NCBI GenBank assembly: GCA_021776345.1
Contig: JAJFGC010000218.1
Coordinates: forward strand, 1-46,110
DNA from: Hyphococcus sp.
Lineage (GTDB): Bacteria; Pseudomonadota; Alphaproteobacteria; Caulobacterales; Parvularculaceae
Direction: 5' to 3'
Length of the DNA stretch: 46,110 nt
Below, in pieces: positions 36,220-44,125 of this stretch. A model generated the notes under the pieces. It had not been told where the DNA came from. It did no database searches and worked only from the letters and a program-made list of their open reading frames with translations. A program made the position numbers and the translations under genes. Position 1 is the first letter of the stretch, and the number at the start of each line of letters is the position of its first letter.

Positions 36220-36291
36220 ATGCATGGAATTATCTATCTGGTAGGACTTGTAGTGGTCGTCCTGGCCGTTCTTTCATTGCTTGGGCTTTAA
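36220..36291 (+). CDS. 23-residue single-helix membrane micropeptide
   Basis: A 23-codon frame, ATG at 36220 to TAA at 36289-36291, almost wholly hydrophobic after an N-terminal MHG, so a single transmembrane helix. AAAGGAGAG stands 5-12 bases before the ATG. The next gene starts 3 bases after its stop. Similar tiny hydrophobic proteins occur in related bacteria as I recall, but the function is unknown. It shares the candidate stress-sigma promoter with the membrane protein downstream. Confidence 0.65.
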   Translation: MHGIIYLVGLVVVVLAVLSLLGL

Positions 36292-36294
36292 GTT

Positions 36295-37086
36295 ATGAGC
36301 ACCACAGACACGGTTATCGTCGCCGATACGGGCGATACTTCGCACTCATACATGGAATGGGCTCCGGTATTCGCCGGCGCGGCTGTTGCATCAGCGCTTT
36401 CACTCGTTCTTTTCGCCTTTGGCGGCGGCCTCGGCCTTACTATTTCATCGCCATTTTCCGTTGACGGACTGTCGGCAAAAACCGTCAGCTATCTGGGGAT
36501 GGCATACGTGCTGTTCGCCATGATTTTCAGTTTCATTGCCGGCGGCTATATTGCCGGACGATTGCGTCGGCCGGTTGCCGGCGCCAGCGTCGATGCTGTG
36601 GAGTTTCGCGACGGAGCGCATGGATTGACGGTTTGGGCGACAGGCTTGCTGCTCGGCGCCTTTATTGCGGCAAGCGCAGCAACCGGCGCCGTCAATAGCC
36701 GCGCCGCAATCGCGGTCAATGCCGGCGAGGCGGCAGTGATGCTGCGCGGCGGTGACGACATAGACGCTAACGACCGGGATGCGCTAGCCGGCGTTCTCGC
36801 TCGGGCTGCGGCCGATGGTGAAATTGATGAAAATGATCGGGCGATTGCAGTCGATATTATCGCCGACAACACGGACCTCAGCGAAACCGACGCTCGACAA
36901 CGCTTTGAGCAGTGGGAAGTCAATGCCGCTGAAGCCGCGAAGAATACTCGCGCAGTCGGCGCCATCGGAGCGTTTCTGATGGCGGCAAGCGCCCTTATCG
37001 CTGGCGCCGCAGCGTACTTTGCCGCTGGCATCGGCGGTCGCCACCGCGACGCCAATGCGCCATTTCCGTGGACGCGAGCCCGATAA
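36295..37086 (+). CDS. Membrane protein of unknown function
   Basis: A 263-residue protein with four hydrophobic segments: about 20-42, 62-88 (ending in GGYIAGRLRRPV), 115-135 and 225-245. The middle (about 140-215) is soluble and acidic, with a repeated DANDRD and DENDRAI pattern that could be a small helical domain. The first two helices and the GGYIAGRLR signature resemble PhnA-like or TIGR04086-like small membrane proteins; I cannot assign the family firmly. It is co-transcribed with the 23-residue micropeptide and ends at a good terminator. Confidence 0.7.
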   Translation: MSTTDTVIVADTGDTSHSYMEWAPVFAGAAVASALSLVLFAFGGGLGLTISSPFSVDGLSAKTVSYLGMAYVLFAMIFSFIAGGYIAGRLRRPVAGASVDAVEFRDGAHGLTVWATGLLLGAFIAASAATGAVNSRAAIAVNAGEAAVMLRGGDDIDANDRDALAGVLARAAADGEIDENDRAIAVDIIADNTDLSETDARQRFEQWEVNAAEAAKNTRAVGAIGAFLMAASALIAGAAAYFAAGIGGRHRDANAPFPWTRAR

Positions 37087-37117
37087 AGCGCAGATAAGAA
37101 AATAGCTCTCAGCAGAG

Positions 37118-37141
37118 CGGCCCGCTTCGGCGGGCCGTTTT
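37118..37141 (+). terminator. Rho-independent terminator
   Basis: CGGCCCGC and GCGGGCCG form a perfect 8-base stem around TTCG (37118-37137), followed by TTTT. It ends the micropeptide and membrane protein unit. The run of T is on the plus strand, so it serves that strand. Confidence 0.88.
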
Positions 37142-37207
37142 GTTCTCATGACCAACCAACAAATCGCGGCTGGCCGACGTACGGCAAGAATTTTCAACGG
37201 CGCAACG

Positions 37208-38332
37208 CTAGCCCTGCAGAATTATCTTCGCGGTGATTAAAATCACGATCGTGAATAGGATCAGCATGTAAAATATGTTGACCATCACGCTGGAATAAAT
37301 TGTCTTCACCCAGCCGCGCCCGTAAGCCCGCTTCATGGCCAGAACAAAATAGATAAACAACCCGAGCGCTGTTACGAGCCCGGCAAAGGGTATTCCTAAC
37401 TGTGTTGCGATAACGGCAAGCCCCACCAACGCAAAAGCAACGGAATGACCGTAAAGCGATTGCACCATATGATCGAAGAACAAGGCGTCGCGTCCGCGAA
37501 TAAAAACACCCATCAAGAGCGCCGTGATCGGCGTCATCAAAAACATGACCCGCGGCAGCCAGTTATTGAAAGCGGCGTTAAACGCTTTGGGATCTTCCAC
37601 AGCGGCAGACACGCCTGAAATCAACCGCTCAAGCAACGAGGCGAGCTTTGCCGCCTCTTCCATCGTTAGCGCGTCAGCGGTCTTTGCGTCCTGATTATTT
37701 TCAGCGTCTGTAACGCTAGCCAGCGCCGCCTCGCGTGCATCTTCCATGCAAGCAACCCAACGCTCTTGAGTATTATTGAGCGTTGACGCGCGAACAAAAA
37801 ACTCCAAACTCGCTATCAAGTTGCAGTTCTTCTCCGCCCCGTCCACGACAACTTTTTTGTTTTCTTGATCGTCGGTAAGAAACGTGACGCCGCTTGACTG
37901 TCCGTCTGCTGGCTCGCGAACGTCAATCGCCACAAACAACGTCTGCGTCAGGCTGAGGGTCAAAAAGAAAAGAAAGCTGACGACGAGGAACAAACGCACC
38001 GGCGGTGTGAATTGCGACCGCCGCCCATGGGCGTAATCTTTCGGCACATTGCCCGGCGTTACCGCCAACATGCCAAGCGTCCGCCACATGCGGCTGTCGA
38101 AGCTAAACGTATCCTCGACAAAATCTCGGGCGAGCAGAAAAATACTGCGCCGTAAATCGTCATTTTTCTGGCCGCAATTGGCGCAGAAGGCATCGATCGT
38201 TGTCGCGCCGCAAGAAAGACAGGCGGATGACATGGCGCGACCTTCTTCCGCCGCCAGCACAACAGCTTCAACGCCGCCCTCGACAGCGCCAGGGATGGCT
38301 TCGTCGTCATCAATGCCGTCAAATTCACTCAT
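37208..38332 (-). CDS. DUF3667 family zinc-ribbon membrane protein
   Basis: A 374-residue protein with an N-terminal zinc ribbon (CLSCGATTIDAFCANCGQK, two CxxC pairs near residues 38-57) followed by the conserved segment RDFVEDTFSFDSRMWRTLGML, the DUF3667 signature. Hydrophobic segments follow at about 115-135, 265-285, 305-330 and 345-370. The family function is not known. An acidic opening of about 30 residues precedes the ribbon. It is divergent from gluQ, with about 60 bases between the starts. Confidence 0.85.
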   Translation of the reverse strand: MSEFDGIDDDEAIPGAVEGGVEAVVLAAEEGRAMSSACLSCGATTIDAFCANCGQKNDDLRRSIFLLARDFVEDTFSFDSRMWRTLGMLAVTPGNVPKDYAHGRRSQFTPPVRLFLVVSFLFFLTLSLTQTLFVAIDVREPADGQSSGVTFLTDDQENKKVVVDGAEKNCNLIASLEFFVRASTLNNTQERWVACMEDAREAALASVTDAENNQDAKTADALTMEEAAKLASLLERLISGVSAAVEDPKAFNAAFNNWLPRVMFLMTPITALLMGVFIRGRDALFFDHMVQSLYGHSVAFALVGLAVIATQLGIPFAGLVTALGLFIYFVLAMKRAYGRGWVKTIYSSVMVNIFYMLILFTIVILITAKIILQG

Positions 38333-38436
38333 CGCGCCCCTTACTCCAGCCTAGCAAATTAGATTAGCAGCGAAAAGGGAGGTGAACGCGGCTGGTGTTT
38401 CTAACCACAGGCAATCAGGATATTGAAGCGGGCGGT

Positions 38437-39303
38437 ATGACCCATTTCATCACACGCTTTGCGCCTTCTCCGACCGGGCTCTTACACCTTGGCCATGCAT
38501 TTTCGGCGCTCACGGCCTATGACGCCGCCCGCACCGCAGGCGGCAAATTTATTCTGCGTATTGAAGATATCGATCAGACGCGCTGCAAGCCAGAATTCGA
38601 GCAAGCGATCTTCGAGGACATGGAATGGCTCGCCATCAATTGGGAAACGCCAGTGCGGCGCCAGTCAGATCATTTTGACGACTACGCCGGCGCGCTCGAA
38701 CAATTGAAAGCACGCGATGTCGTTTATCGGTGCTTCAAAACCCGCAAAGAGATTGCCGATGAAATCACACGCGCCCCGCATCTGACGCCGGACGGCCCGG
38801 AAGGGCCGCAATATGTGGGCGAAAGGCTGACCGCCGCAAAAGAGAGATCGTTGCTCGCGAAAGGCGCACCGTTCGCCTGGCGGTTGTCCATGGCCCGGGC
38901 GCAAGCCATCCTCGGCGACGATCCGAATAAGCTAAGGTTCGTTGAAGAAGGCGCCGGCCCAAAAGGTGAGACCGGGCATATTAAAGCGACGCCGGAAATT
39001 TTCGGCGACCCGGTGATTGCGCGCAAGGATGCGCGAACAAGCTATCATCTCGCATCCGTTTGTGACGATGCCCTGCAAGGCGTCACCCATGTCATTCGCG
39101 GCGAGGATTTATTTCCAACAACGCATCTCCATCGGTTGTTGCAGGAATTGCTGGATTTGCCAGCGCCGATTTATTGCCACCATCGTCTTATTACGGACGA
39201 AAATGGCACGCGGTTCGCCAAACGCGACCAATCCATCACCTTGAGGGCGTTGCGAGAGAGTGGTGTGACGCTGGCGGAAGTTAGAGTCAGGATCGGCCTT
39301 TAA
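38437..39303 (+). CDS. gluQ: Glutamyl-Q tRNA(Asp) synthetase
   Basis: A 288-residue enzyme that charges glutamate onto queuosine in the anticodon of tRNA(Asp); it is a truncated GluRS relative without the anticodon-binding domain. FAPSPTGLLHLGHAF is the HIGH-like site and FAKRDQS the KMSKS-like loop. IRGEDLFPTTHLHRLLQELL is the conserved catalytic stretch. The zinc-binding region has only one cysteine (YRCFKTR, Cys 99), so zinc is probably lost. I favour the ATG at 38437; a GTG at 38395 with AGGGAGG at 38376-38382 gives 14 more residues and is a real alternative. Confidence 0.92.
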   Translation: MTHFITRFAPSPTGLLHLGHAFSALTAYDAARTAGGKFILRIEDIDQTRCKPEFEQAIFEDMEWLAINWETPVRRQSDHFDDYAGALEQLKARDVVYRCFKTRKEIADEITRAPHLTPDGPEGPQYVGERLTAAKERSLLAKGAPFAWRLSMARAQAILGDDPNKLRFVEEGAGPKGETGHIKATPEIFGDPVIARKDARTSYHLASVCDDALQGVTHVIRGEDLFPTTHLHRLLQELLDLPAPIYCHHRLITDENGTRFAKRDQSITLRALRESGVTLAEVRVRIGL

Positions 39304-39565
39304 CCATCGCCTTTGCGATAACGCTATTGCCCGATGATTTTCCAATCGAACAACACGTCTTCGAGTTTCGGCCCGGCGCCAATATTGTGCGCCAGCATTG
39401 GCCTGCCCGATGGCGCAGGTCGGTGACAATCCCGATATGCGGCAGCCAGCCTTGATCACCCCTCAAATTCCAAGCGACAATGTTGCCGGGTAGATAATCA
39501 GCCGGGTCATCGCGCGCGGCGAGCCGCATGCCGTGGCGGGTAAAAAAATCTCGAGATTTGCCCCC
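39300..39565 (-). pseudogene. Decayed DUF1287 (YijF-like) gene remnant
   Basis: The minus strand reads FFTRHG, then DPADYLPGNIVAWNL and GWLPHIGIVTD, a clear match to the C-terminal half of the DUF1287 family. Near 39410 a one-base loss moves the match to another frame, which continues PMLAHNIGAGPKLEDVLFDW and ends at a TAG (39324-39326) where the family has Tyr of GHYRY. The N-terminal half is missing: a TAG (complement of 39566-39568) cuts the frame. It has thus lost its start, a frame and its end. Its old stop overlaps the gluQ stop by 3 bases. The rest of the 39304-39674 gap shows no other gene. Confidence 0.82.
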
Positions 39566-39674
39566 CTAGCAATCAATCATGGCCGACAGAGGGCGTTATT
39601 CCGGCGGCTCGTAGAAATGTGATGAGACGTCGCACACGCTAAACGGTAGAAGGCCCCATCAGACGGAGAACATT

Positions 39675-40097
39675 ATGAAAGCTGCTTTGCTATTGGCGCT
39701 GCGGGTGACGACCGGCGCGCTCTTGATAATCTGGGGATCGATCAAGGCGTTCGCGCCGGAAATCGCGGTCCATGTTTCCGATAAATATTATGATGGCGCG
39801 ATCAGCGAGAATGCATTGCAGATGCCGCTGGGCATCGCTCAGATCATGCTGGGCGTACTGGTTATTGTCGGGCTGTTCCGCATGGTGGTGTATCCGCTGC
39901 AGGCGATCGTTCTGGTTGTTGGCGCCTTGGCGATCTGGCAATACCTTCTCGACCCGCTTGGGCTCTATCTGCTGACCGAAGGAACGCGGAACATACTTTT
40001 CTTTCCATCCAGTACAGTCGCCGTCGCGTCGTTGATCCTGCTGGCGTTCAAGGAATTTGACACTTTGTCCGCCGATCGTTTGCTTTCAAAGCGTTGA
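39675..40097 (+). CDS. DoxX-like small membrane protein
   Basis: A 140-residue protein with four predicted helices (about 5-23, 48-68, 74-94 and 105-125). The opening ALRVTTGALLIIWGSIKAFAPE fits the DoxX/DUF6041-like family. A GGAG lies before the ATG. Members are linked to thiosulfate or redox membrane functions in some species, but no specific role can be claimed. The next gene (YccF) follows about 95 bases later. Confidence 0.7.
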   Translation: MKAALLLALRVTTGALLIIWGSIKAFAPEIAVHVSDKYYDGAISENALQMPLGIAQIMLGVLVIVGLFRMVVYPLQAIVLVVGALAIWQYLLDPLGLYLLTEGTRNILFFPSSTVAVASLILLAFKEFDTLSADRLLSKR

Positions 40098-40191
40098 TAT
40101 CTTGCGGCGGACCGCCGGTCTGCTGCGACGGAGAGTGATGAAAATCGCCTTACCGTTCCTATATAAAGGAGACGATAAGGAGGCGTATTTC

Positions 40192-40650
40192 ATGTATCCA
40201 GACCATCCCCTTACCGATGAGCGCGGCCTGACGCCGGTTGCCTTGGTATTGAACATATTATGGCTCGTCCTTGGCGGCGCGCTTGCCGCTGTCGGCTGGT
40301 TTATCGCCGCGCTGGTCATGGCGATCACCATTATCGGCATCCCATGGGCGCGCGCGGCGTTTGACAATGGCGTCTATGCCCTTTGGCCCTTTGGCGCAAA
40401 GCCGATGGCCCGTGACCGGCTTTATGGGGAAGATATCGGCACCGGCCCGCTCGGCTTTCTCGGCAATGTGATTTGGTTCATTCTCGCGGGATGGTGGCTT
40501 GCTCTCGGCCACGTCATTGCCGCGGCGGGTTTTGCCATCACCATCATCGGCCTGCCGTTCGCCTGGGCGCATTTAAAACTTGCTGGCTTTTCCCTCTGGC
40601 CGATTGGGCGCACCATCGTTCATAGCGATATCAGCGGCCGGGCCTACTAA
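40192..40650 (+). CDS. YccF family (DUF307) inner-membrane protein
   Basis: A 152-residue protein with two repeats of the YccF unit: LNILWLVLGG then AITIIGIPWARAAFDN, and NVIWFILAGWW then AITIIGLPFAWAHLKLAG. Each unit ends in a short motif with ALWPFG or SLWPIG. I chose the ATG at 40192 because AAGGAGG at 40177-40183 is 8 bases away; longer frames start inside the DoxX-like gene. The family function is unknown. Confidence 0.85.
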   Translation: MYPDHPLTDERGLTPVALVLNILWLVLGGALAAVGWFIAALVMAITIIGIPWARAAFDNGVYALWPFGAKPMARDRLYGEDIGTGPLGFLGNVIWFILAGWWLALGHVIAAAGFAITIIGLPFAWAHLKLAGFSLWPIGRTIVHSDISGRAY

Positions 40651-40745
40651 ACGGCCGAGCATCGCCAACCACCCGCCGCAAAACTGCTATCGCCGCTCGC
40701 AAACCCCCGCTGAAAGCATTATCGTGCGTGCGAGGCAGCACGGTC

Positions 40746-41351
40746 ATGACGTTAATTCCTCTAACGCGCATTGAAGCGTCCGCAAGAAAACAAAACGCAA
40801 TCCGCAACGCTGTGCGTGCGATCGAGAACGCGCCTCGCGGCGGGCGTGTCGCAACGCTGGACGATACAGACGCGCTTACAGCGTTGCTGGCGGATCCGCG
40901 TATTTCAGATCCAATTTACTCCCTGCCAAAACCGGTCACGCGCGATCGCATCAGCACATTCATCTGCAACCATCTCCAAGAGCAACAACGCGGTGAGGGA
41001 GTGTTATTGATCGCCAAGGACGGAGATGAGGCTGCAGCCAACTATAAGGATATACAATTCTGGCCAGAATGGTCCGCATGCGAGCTTGGCGGGGCCATTC
41101 GCGTCGACCTGCAGGGTGGACATGCCGGCGAACGCGGTGCGACGGCATCATTTGAATGGTTATTTATCGACATTGGCGTCGATCTCATTTGTGAGACCGC
41201 CGCCGTTGATAATATCCGCACGGCAAAATTGCTGACGCGCATCGGCTTTCAACATAAAGGAAATATTGACAGTGAGTTGCCCGGCGGCGGAACGCGGCCG
41301 TCACAATACTGGGAAATGACAAGAGCCGATTGGACCGCCGCCGGGCAATAG
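40746..41351 (+). CDS. GNAT family acetyltransferase-like protein
   Basis: A 201-residue protein. The second half has the GNAT pattern: a strand AYKDIQFWPEW-like stretch (DIQFWPEWSACELGG), then LFIDIGVDLICETAAVDN, followed by RTAKLLTRIGFQHKGNID, the usual Asn and the G-F motif that follows the acetyl-CoA helix. The first 60 residues are basic and poorly matched. The start is uncertain (ATG at 40746, or a GTG at 40728). The substrate is unknown. Confidence 0.65.
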   Translation: MTLIPLTRIEASARKQNAIRNAVRAIENAPRGGRVATLDDTDALTALLADPRISDPIYSLPKPVTRDRISTFICNHLQEQQRGEGVLLIAKDGDEAAANYKDIQFWPEWSACELGGAIRVDLQGGHAGERGATASFEWLFIDIGVDLICETAAVDNIRTAKLLTRIGFQHKGNIDSELPGGGTRPSQYWEMTRADWTAAGQ

Positions 41352-41404
41352 AAAGACGCGTTTATTCCGGAAATCGCCGATTTATTCCCTTGCTCTTCAA
41401 TTTC

Positions 41405-41761
41405 CTACCGTCGCGCTGACACCGCCTTCACATAGAGTTTGGTTCCCTCAGTGCGCGTCACTTCAACCTCGGCACCTTTCGCGAAATTTTGTCCGCCTTC
41501 ACCATCAGCGAGCCATAGCGTATCGCCGAGACGCACTTTGCCTGAGCCGTTTTCAAAGTGTTGATCAACCGCCGCCCTGCGGCCAATCTTTTGGGCGCCG
41601 CGCTCATTGAGCGTTAAATGATCGGCTTGCGTCTTATGCAACCAGGGCTTCACGTATGCCGGCGCCAGACTTGAAAATCCGATTTTTTGCACTACCTCCT
41701 TGAAATCCAAGGGTTTTCTTAAGAAATTCAGTCTGAGTTGGCAGGCGCGGCATCCTTGCAA
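41405..41761 (-). pseudogene. Orphan NfeD/YbbJ C-terminal domain, membrane part lost
   Basis: Residues of about 50-115 read LNERGAQKIGRRAAVDQHF, then GKVRLGDTLWLADG and VEVTRTEGTKLYVKAV, the OB-fold tail of NfeD/YbbJ proteins. The family normally begins with two or more membrane helices; here the upstream 50 residues are not hydrophobic, and no helix is seen in the other frames just upstream. No SPFH (QmcA) partner is nearby. A truncated, probably dead gene is the best reading, though a short soluble protein is possible (GGAGG lies before an in-frame GTG). Confidence 0.5.
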
Positions 41762-41812
41762 CGCCCGCCCATCAAAATTTTATCAGCGGTGCTAAGCCCC
41801 CTACCGACTCGG

Positions 41813-41828
41813 TTAATCGGGCGTTAAC
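41813..41828. promoter_or_regulatory. CtrA box overlapping a translation start region
   Basis: TTAATCGGGCGTTAAC is a perfect TTAA-N7-TTAAC CtrA consensus. It ends only 8 bases before the ATG at 41837. With such placement, CtrA might repress the gene, or the transcript may be leaderless. The orphan NfeD frame lies on the other side. Confidence 0.55.
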
Positions 41829-41836
41829 ATCCCCTT

Positions 41837-43645
41837 ATGGGTATGAAGAGGAAACTTGGCCGATCCGGTAAGATCGCCGCCAGCGGGGTGGTTTTTGGCC
41901 TCGCGGCGTTGGTGATGGCGTCGGCTTATGCCGAGGTTCCGACGGTCGTCAATACCGGCAAAGAGTGGAAGGTCTACAAAGAGCGCTGGGAGCCAGACGA
42001 CGAGGCCGGTTACGCTGACTTCGTTCAAGGCATTGGCCGCTCAAATTGTTACTCCCTCGAGGCCTGCCTGAAAAGCGACGCCAACCCCTACCGTGCCGAC
42101 ACTGACCCCGACTTGCGCGGCGACTGCGCCGACATGGCCTATATCCTGCGCGCTTATTATGCCTGGAAAAATGGGTTGCCTTTCTCGTTTCAAAACGCCA
42201 TGCGCACTGCGGACGGCTCTCGCGATGATCTGCGTTACTCGAAAGAAGGCAACGTCGTCGCCGGGCGCCGCGGCATTCGCAACCAGGTCGCGAACGCGCA
42301 CGCCTATCTCCAGAGCATTGGCGGCGAGGTCTCAACCGCGATGTTTCGCACTCACCCGGAAACCGGCAGCGGGCGATCCCATGATGATTTCTACCCGATT
42401 GAAATCTCCCGTGACGCAGTAACGCCAGGCGTCATTGCTTACGACATCTACGGTCATGTCGGCATTGTCTATGAGGTGCTGGAGGATGGGCGCGTTCTGG
42501 TTATTGCTTCGCACCCGGACGAATCCGTCACCCGCTCGACTTACGGCCCAAATTTCATGCGATCAAAACCGGCGCTGGGCGCTGGGCTCAAGGCCTGGCG
42601 GCCGATTGCAGTTGAGGGCGCATCAAAAAATGCGGACGGCTCGCTTAAAGGCGGAAAATTCCGTGCGGCCCGTAATGACGAACTCCCGCATTTTTCCCTT
42701 GAACAACATATCGGCAACACGCCGCACCCGTCAGGGGTCTGGCATTATGGTGAGTTTCGCCATCAGAATCGCACGTTTAAATTTTACGACTACGTCCGGC
42801 GGAAATTAGCCGCGCCAGGCTTTGAGTATGATCCGGTGTCGGAGTTACGCTTCGGCCTGCAGACCATTTGCGGCTCCATCAAAGCGCGCAAAGTTGCGGT
42901 AGACAATGCCGTCAGTTCGAAGGTCCACCTAAAACCACATCCGAGAAAATTGCCGCTCAACATCTACGGCGCCTATGGCGAATGGGAAAAATACTCGACG
43001 CCGTCTCGCGATGCGCGCCTCAAGGTCAGCTTCATCGAGTTGCGCCGCGATATTCAGCACCTTGTCACCGACGTTGAAAATGGCGCGGCGGGTGTTCGCT
43101 ATGACGGGGATAATCTTCCCAACGATTTGTTGGTCGCCTTCAACGAAGAAAGAGATGCTTGCACCGTTTCCTACTGGCGGTCTGACAATAAGCGAATGCG
43201 GCTTAATCTTGCGCATGTCATGGACCGGCTTTTTGAGATTTCATTTGACCCTTATCATTGCCCGGAGCGTCGCTGGGGCGCACGCGGCGCGGAGCTTGAA
43301 AGCTGCACTGACGACGAGACGAAAACCCAATGGCATAATGCGCTTCGGTTCCTGCGCTATCAGGCGGAACGCACTTACGATGTGCGGATGGATTTTGCCC
43401 TTAATGAGTTAAAGCCGCCGATGATCGCCGCGCCGGAAGAAGGCGGCCTCGGCGTTGAAGCGCCTGCGGACGCTAATATTCTCGGCTACCTGGTTGGTCT
43501 TCAGCCGCCGCTTGTCGCCGAAAATGACACGGCTGGCGCGGTTGTCCGCGTTAGCGACGCAATGGAAAATGACGGCGTCTTCTTCCCAGCCTGGCACGCG
43601 CGGCTCAATCAGGAACGCTCAAAAATTGACAATCTGAAGCGCTAA
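41837..43645 (+). CDS. Secreted papain/CHAP-like hydrolase of unknown specificity
   Basis: A 602-residue protein with a signal peptide (about 1-32, ending SAYAE). The N-terminal half carries PDLRGDCADMAYILRAYYAW (Cys 97) and, about 110 residues on, YDIYGHVGIVYEV (His 207), followed by ASHPDE. This Cys/His order and hydrophobic setting resemble papain-like NlpC/P60 or CHAP amidases, but no named family is certain. The C-terminal 300 residues have no recognised domain. No clear ribosome binding site precedes the ATG; a perfect CtrA box does. Confidence 0.7.
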   Translation: MGMKRKLGRSGKIAASGVVFGLAALVMASAYAEVPTVVNTGKEWKVYKERWEPDDEAGYADFVQGIGRSNCYSLEACLKSDANPYRADTDPDLRGDCADMAYILRAYYAWKNGLPFSFQNAMRTADGSRDDLRYSKEGNVVAGRRGIRNQVANAHAYLQSIGGEVSTAMFRTHPETGSGRSHDDFYPIEISRDAVTPGVIAYDIYGHVGIVYEVLEDGRVLVIASHPDESVTRSTYGPNFMRSKPALGAGLKAWRPIAVEGASKNADGSLKGGKFRAARNDELPHFSLEQHIGNTPHPSGVWHYGEFRHQNRTFKFYDYVRRKLAAPGFEYDPVSELRFGLQTICGSIKARKVAVDNAVSSKVHLKPHPRKLPLNIYGAYGEWEKYSTPSRDARLKVSFIELRRDIQHLVTDVENGAAGVRYDGDNLPNDLLVAFNEERDACTVSYWRSDNKRMRLNLAHVMDRLFEISFDPYHCPERRWGARGAELESCTDDETKTQWHNALRFLRYQAERTYDVRMDFALNELKPPMIAAPEEGGLGVEAPADANILGYLVGLQPPLVAENDTAGAVVRVSDAMENDGVFFPAWHARLNQERSKIDNLKR

Positions 43646-43682
43646 GGCCGCCTGCGACATTATTTCATTGACCTTGAAAGTC

Positions 43683-43734
43683 GCTGCCGCCGTATATTTA
43701 TAGGCGGCAGCATCATATAATGCTGCCGGAAAGG
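43683..43734 (+). promoter_or_regulatory. Competing hairpins in the leader of the HIG1 gene
   Basis: GCTGCCGCC (43683-43691) pairs with GGCGGCAGC (43703-43711), a perfect 9-base stem around GTATATTTATA. The 3' arm can instead pair through GGCAGC with GCTGCC (43722-43727), which abuts the ribosome binding site GGAAAGG. The stems share an arm and exclude each other. It may regulate translation, or act as a terminator without a T-run for the upstream gene. Confidence 0.45.
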
Positions 43735-43742
43735 CGTATCCA

Positions 43743-43952
43743 ATGAGCGGTTTTGTGTTCTTCCTGATCCCCATCGCCCTCCTCGCGACACTTATCATTC
43801 TTGGGGTCGGGATTTATTCCCTCGCCAAAGGCGGCGCTTTCGCCAAGGAAAACTCCAACAAGCTGATGCGCCTGCGGGTAACCGCCCAGGCAATTGCGAT
43901 TGCTCTGATGGCGCTGTTTCTGATCCTGATCGGCAAGGGTCCGAGCGGCTGA
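43743..43952 (+). CDS. HIG1-domain twin-helix membrane protein
   Basis: A 69-residue protein with two helices (about 5-27 and 45-64) joined by a basic loop (AKENSNKLMRLRVTAQ), the classic HIG1/HIG_1_N layout. In mitochondria Rcf1, the HIG1 relative, supports cytochrome oxidase supercomplexes; bacterial versions are little studied. GGAAAGG stands 8 bases before the ATG. It lies apart from the cox operon, between the papain-like gene and etfBA. Confidence 0.88.
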   Translation: MSGFVFFLIPIALLATLIILGVGIYSLAKGGAFAKENSNKLMRLRVTAQAIAIALMALFLILIGKGPSG

Positions 43953-44125
43953 GGATAGCGCGCGATTAGGCCCATTTTCTAAATTACCCGCGCCGGCGCC
44001 GTAGCGCATTGAAAGCGCTCGAACGCCTCGCTATGGTGCGGCGCGAAATCAATGAAGCGGCAGGCCCTTCGCGCCTATCCCGCAAGAAATCCCCCCCGTG
44101 TTTTGGGGCTCGTCAGGAGCTGAAT

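Noticed and set aside
39287-39529. 80-residue minus-strand protein taken at face value
   Set aside because: Only its first half matches DUF1287; the rest is the out-of-frame tail of the dead gene and it runs into gluQ.
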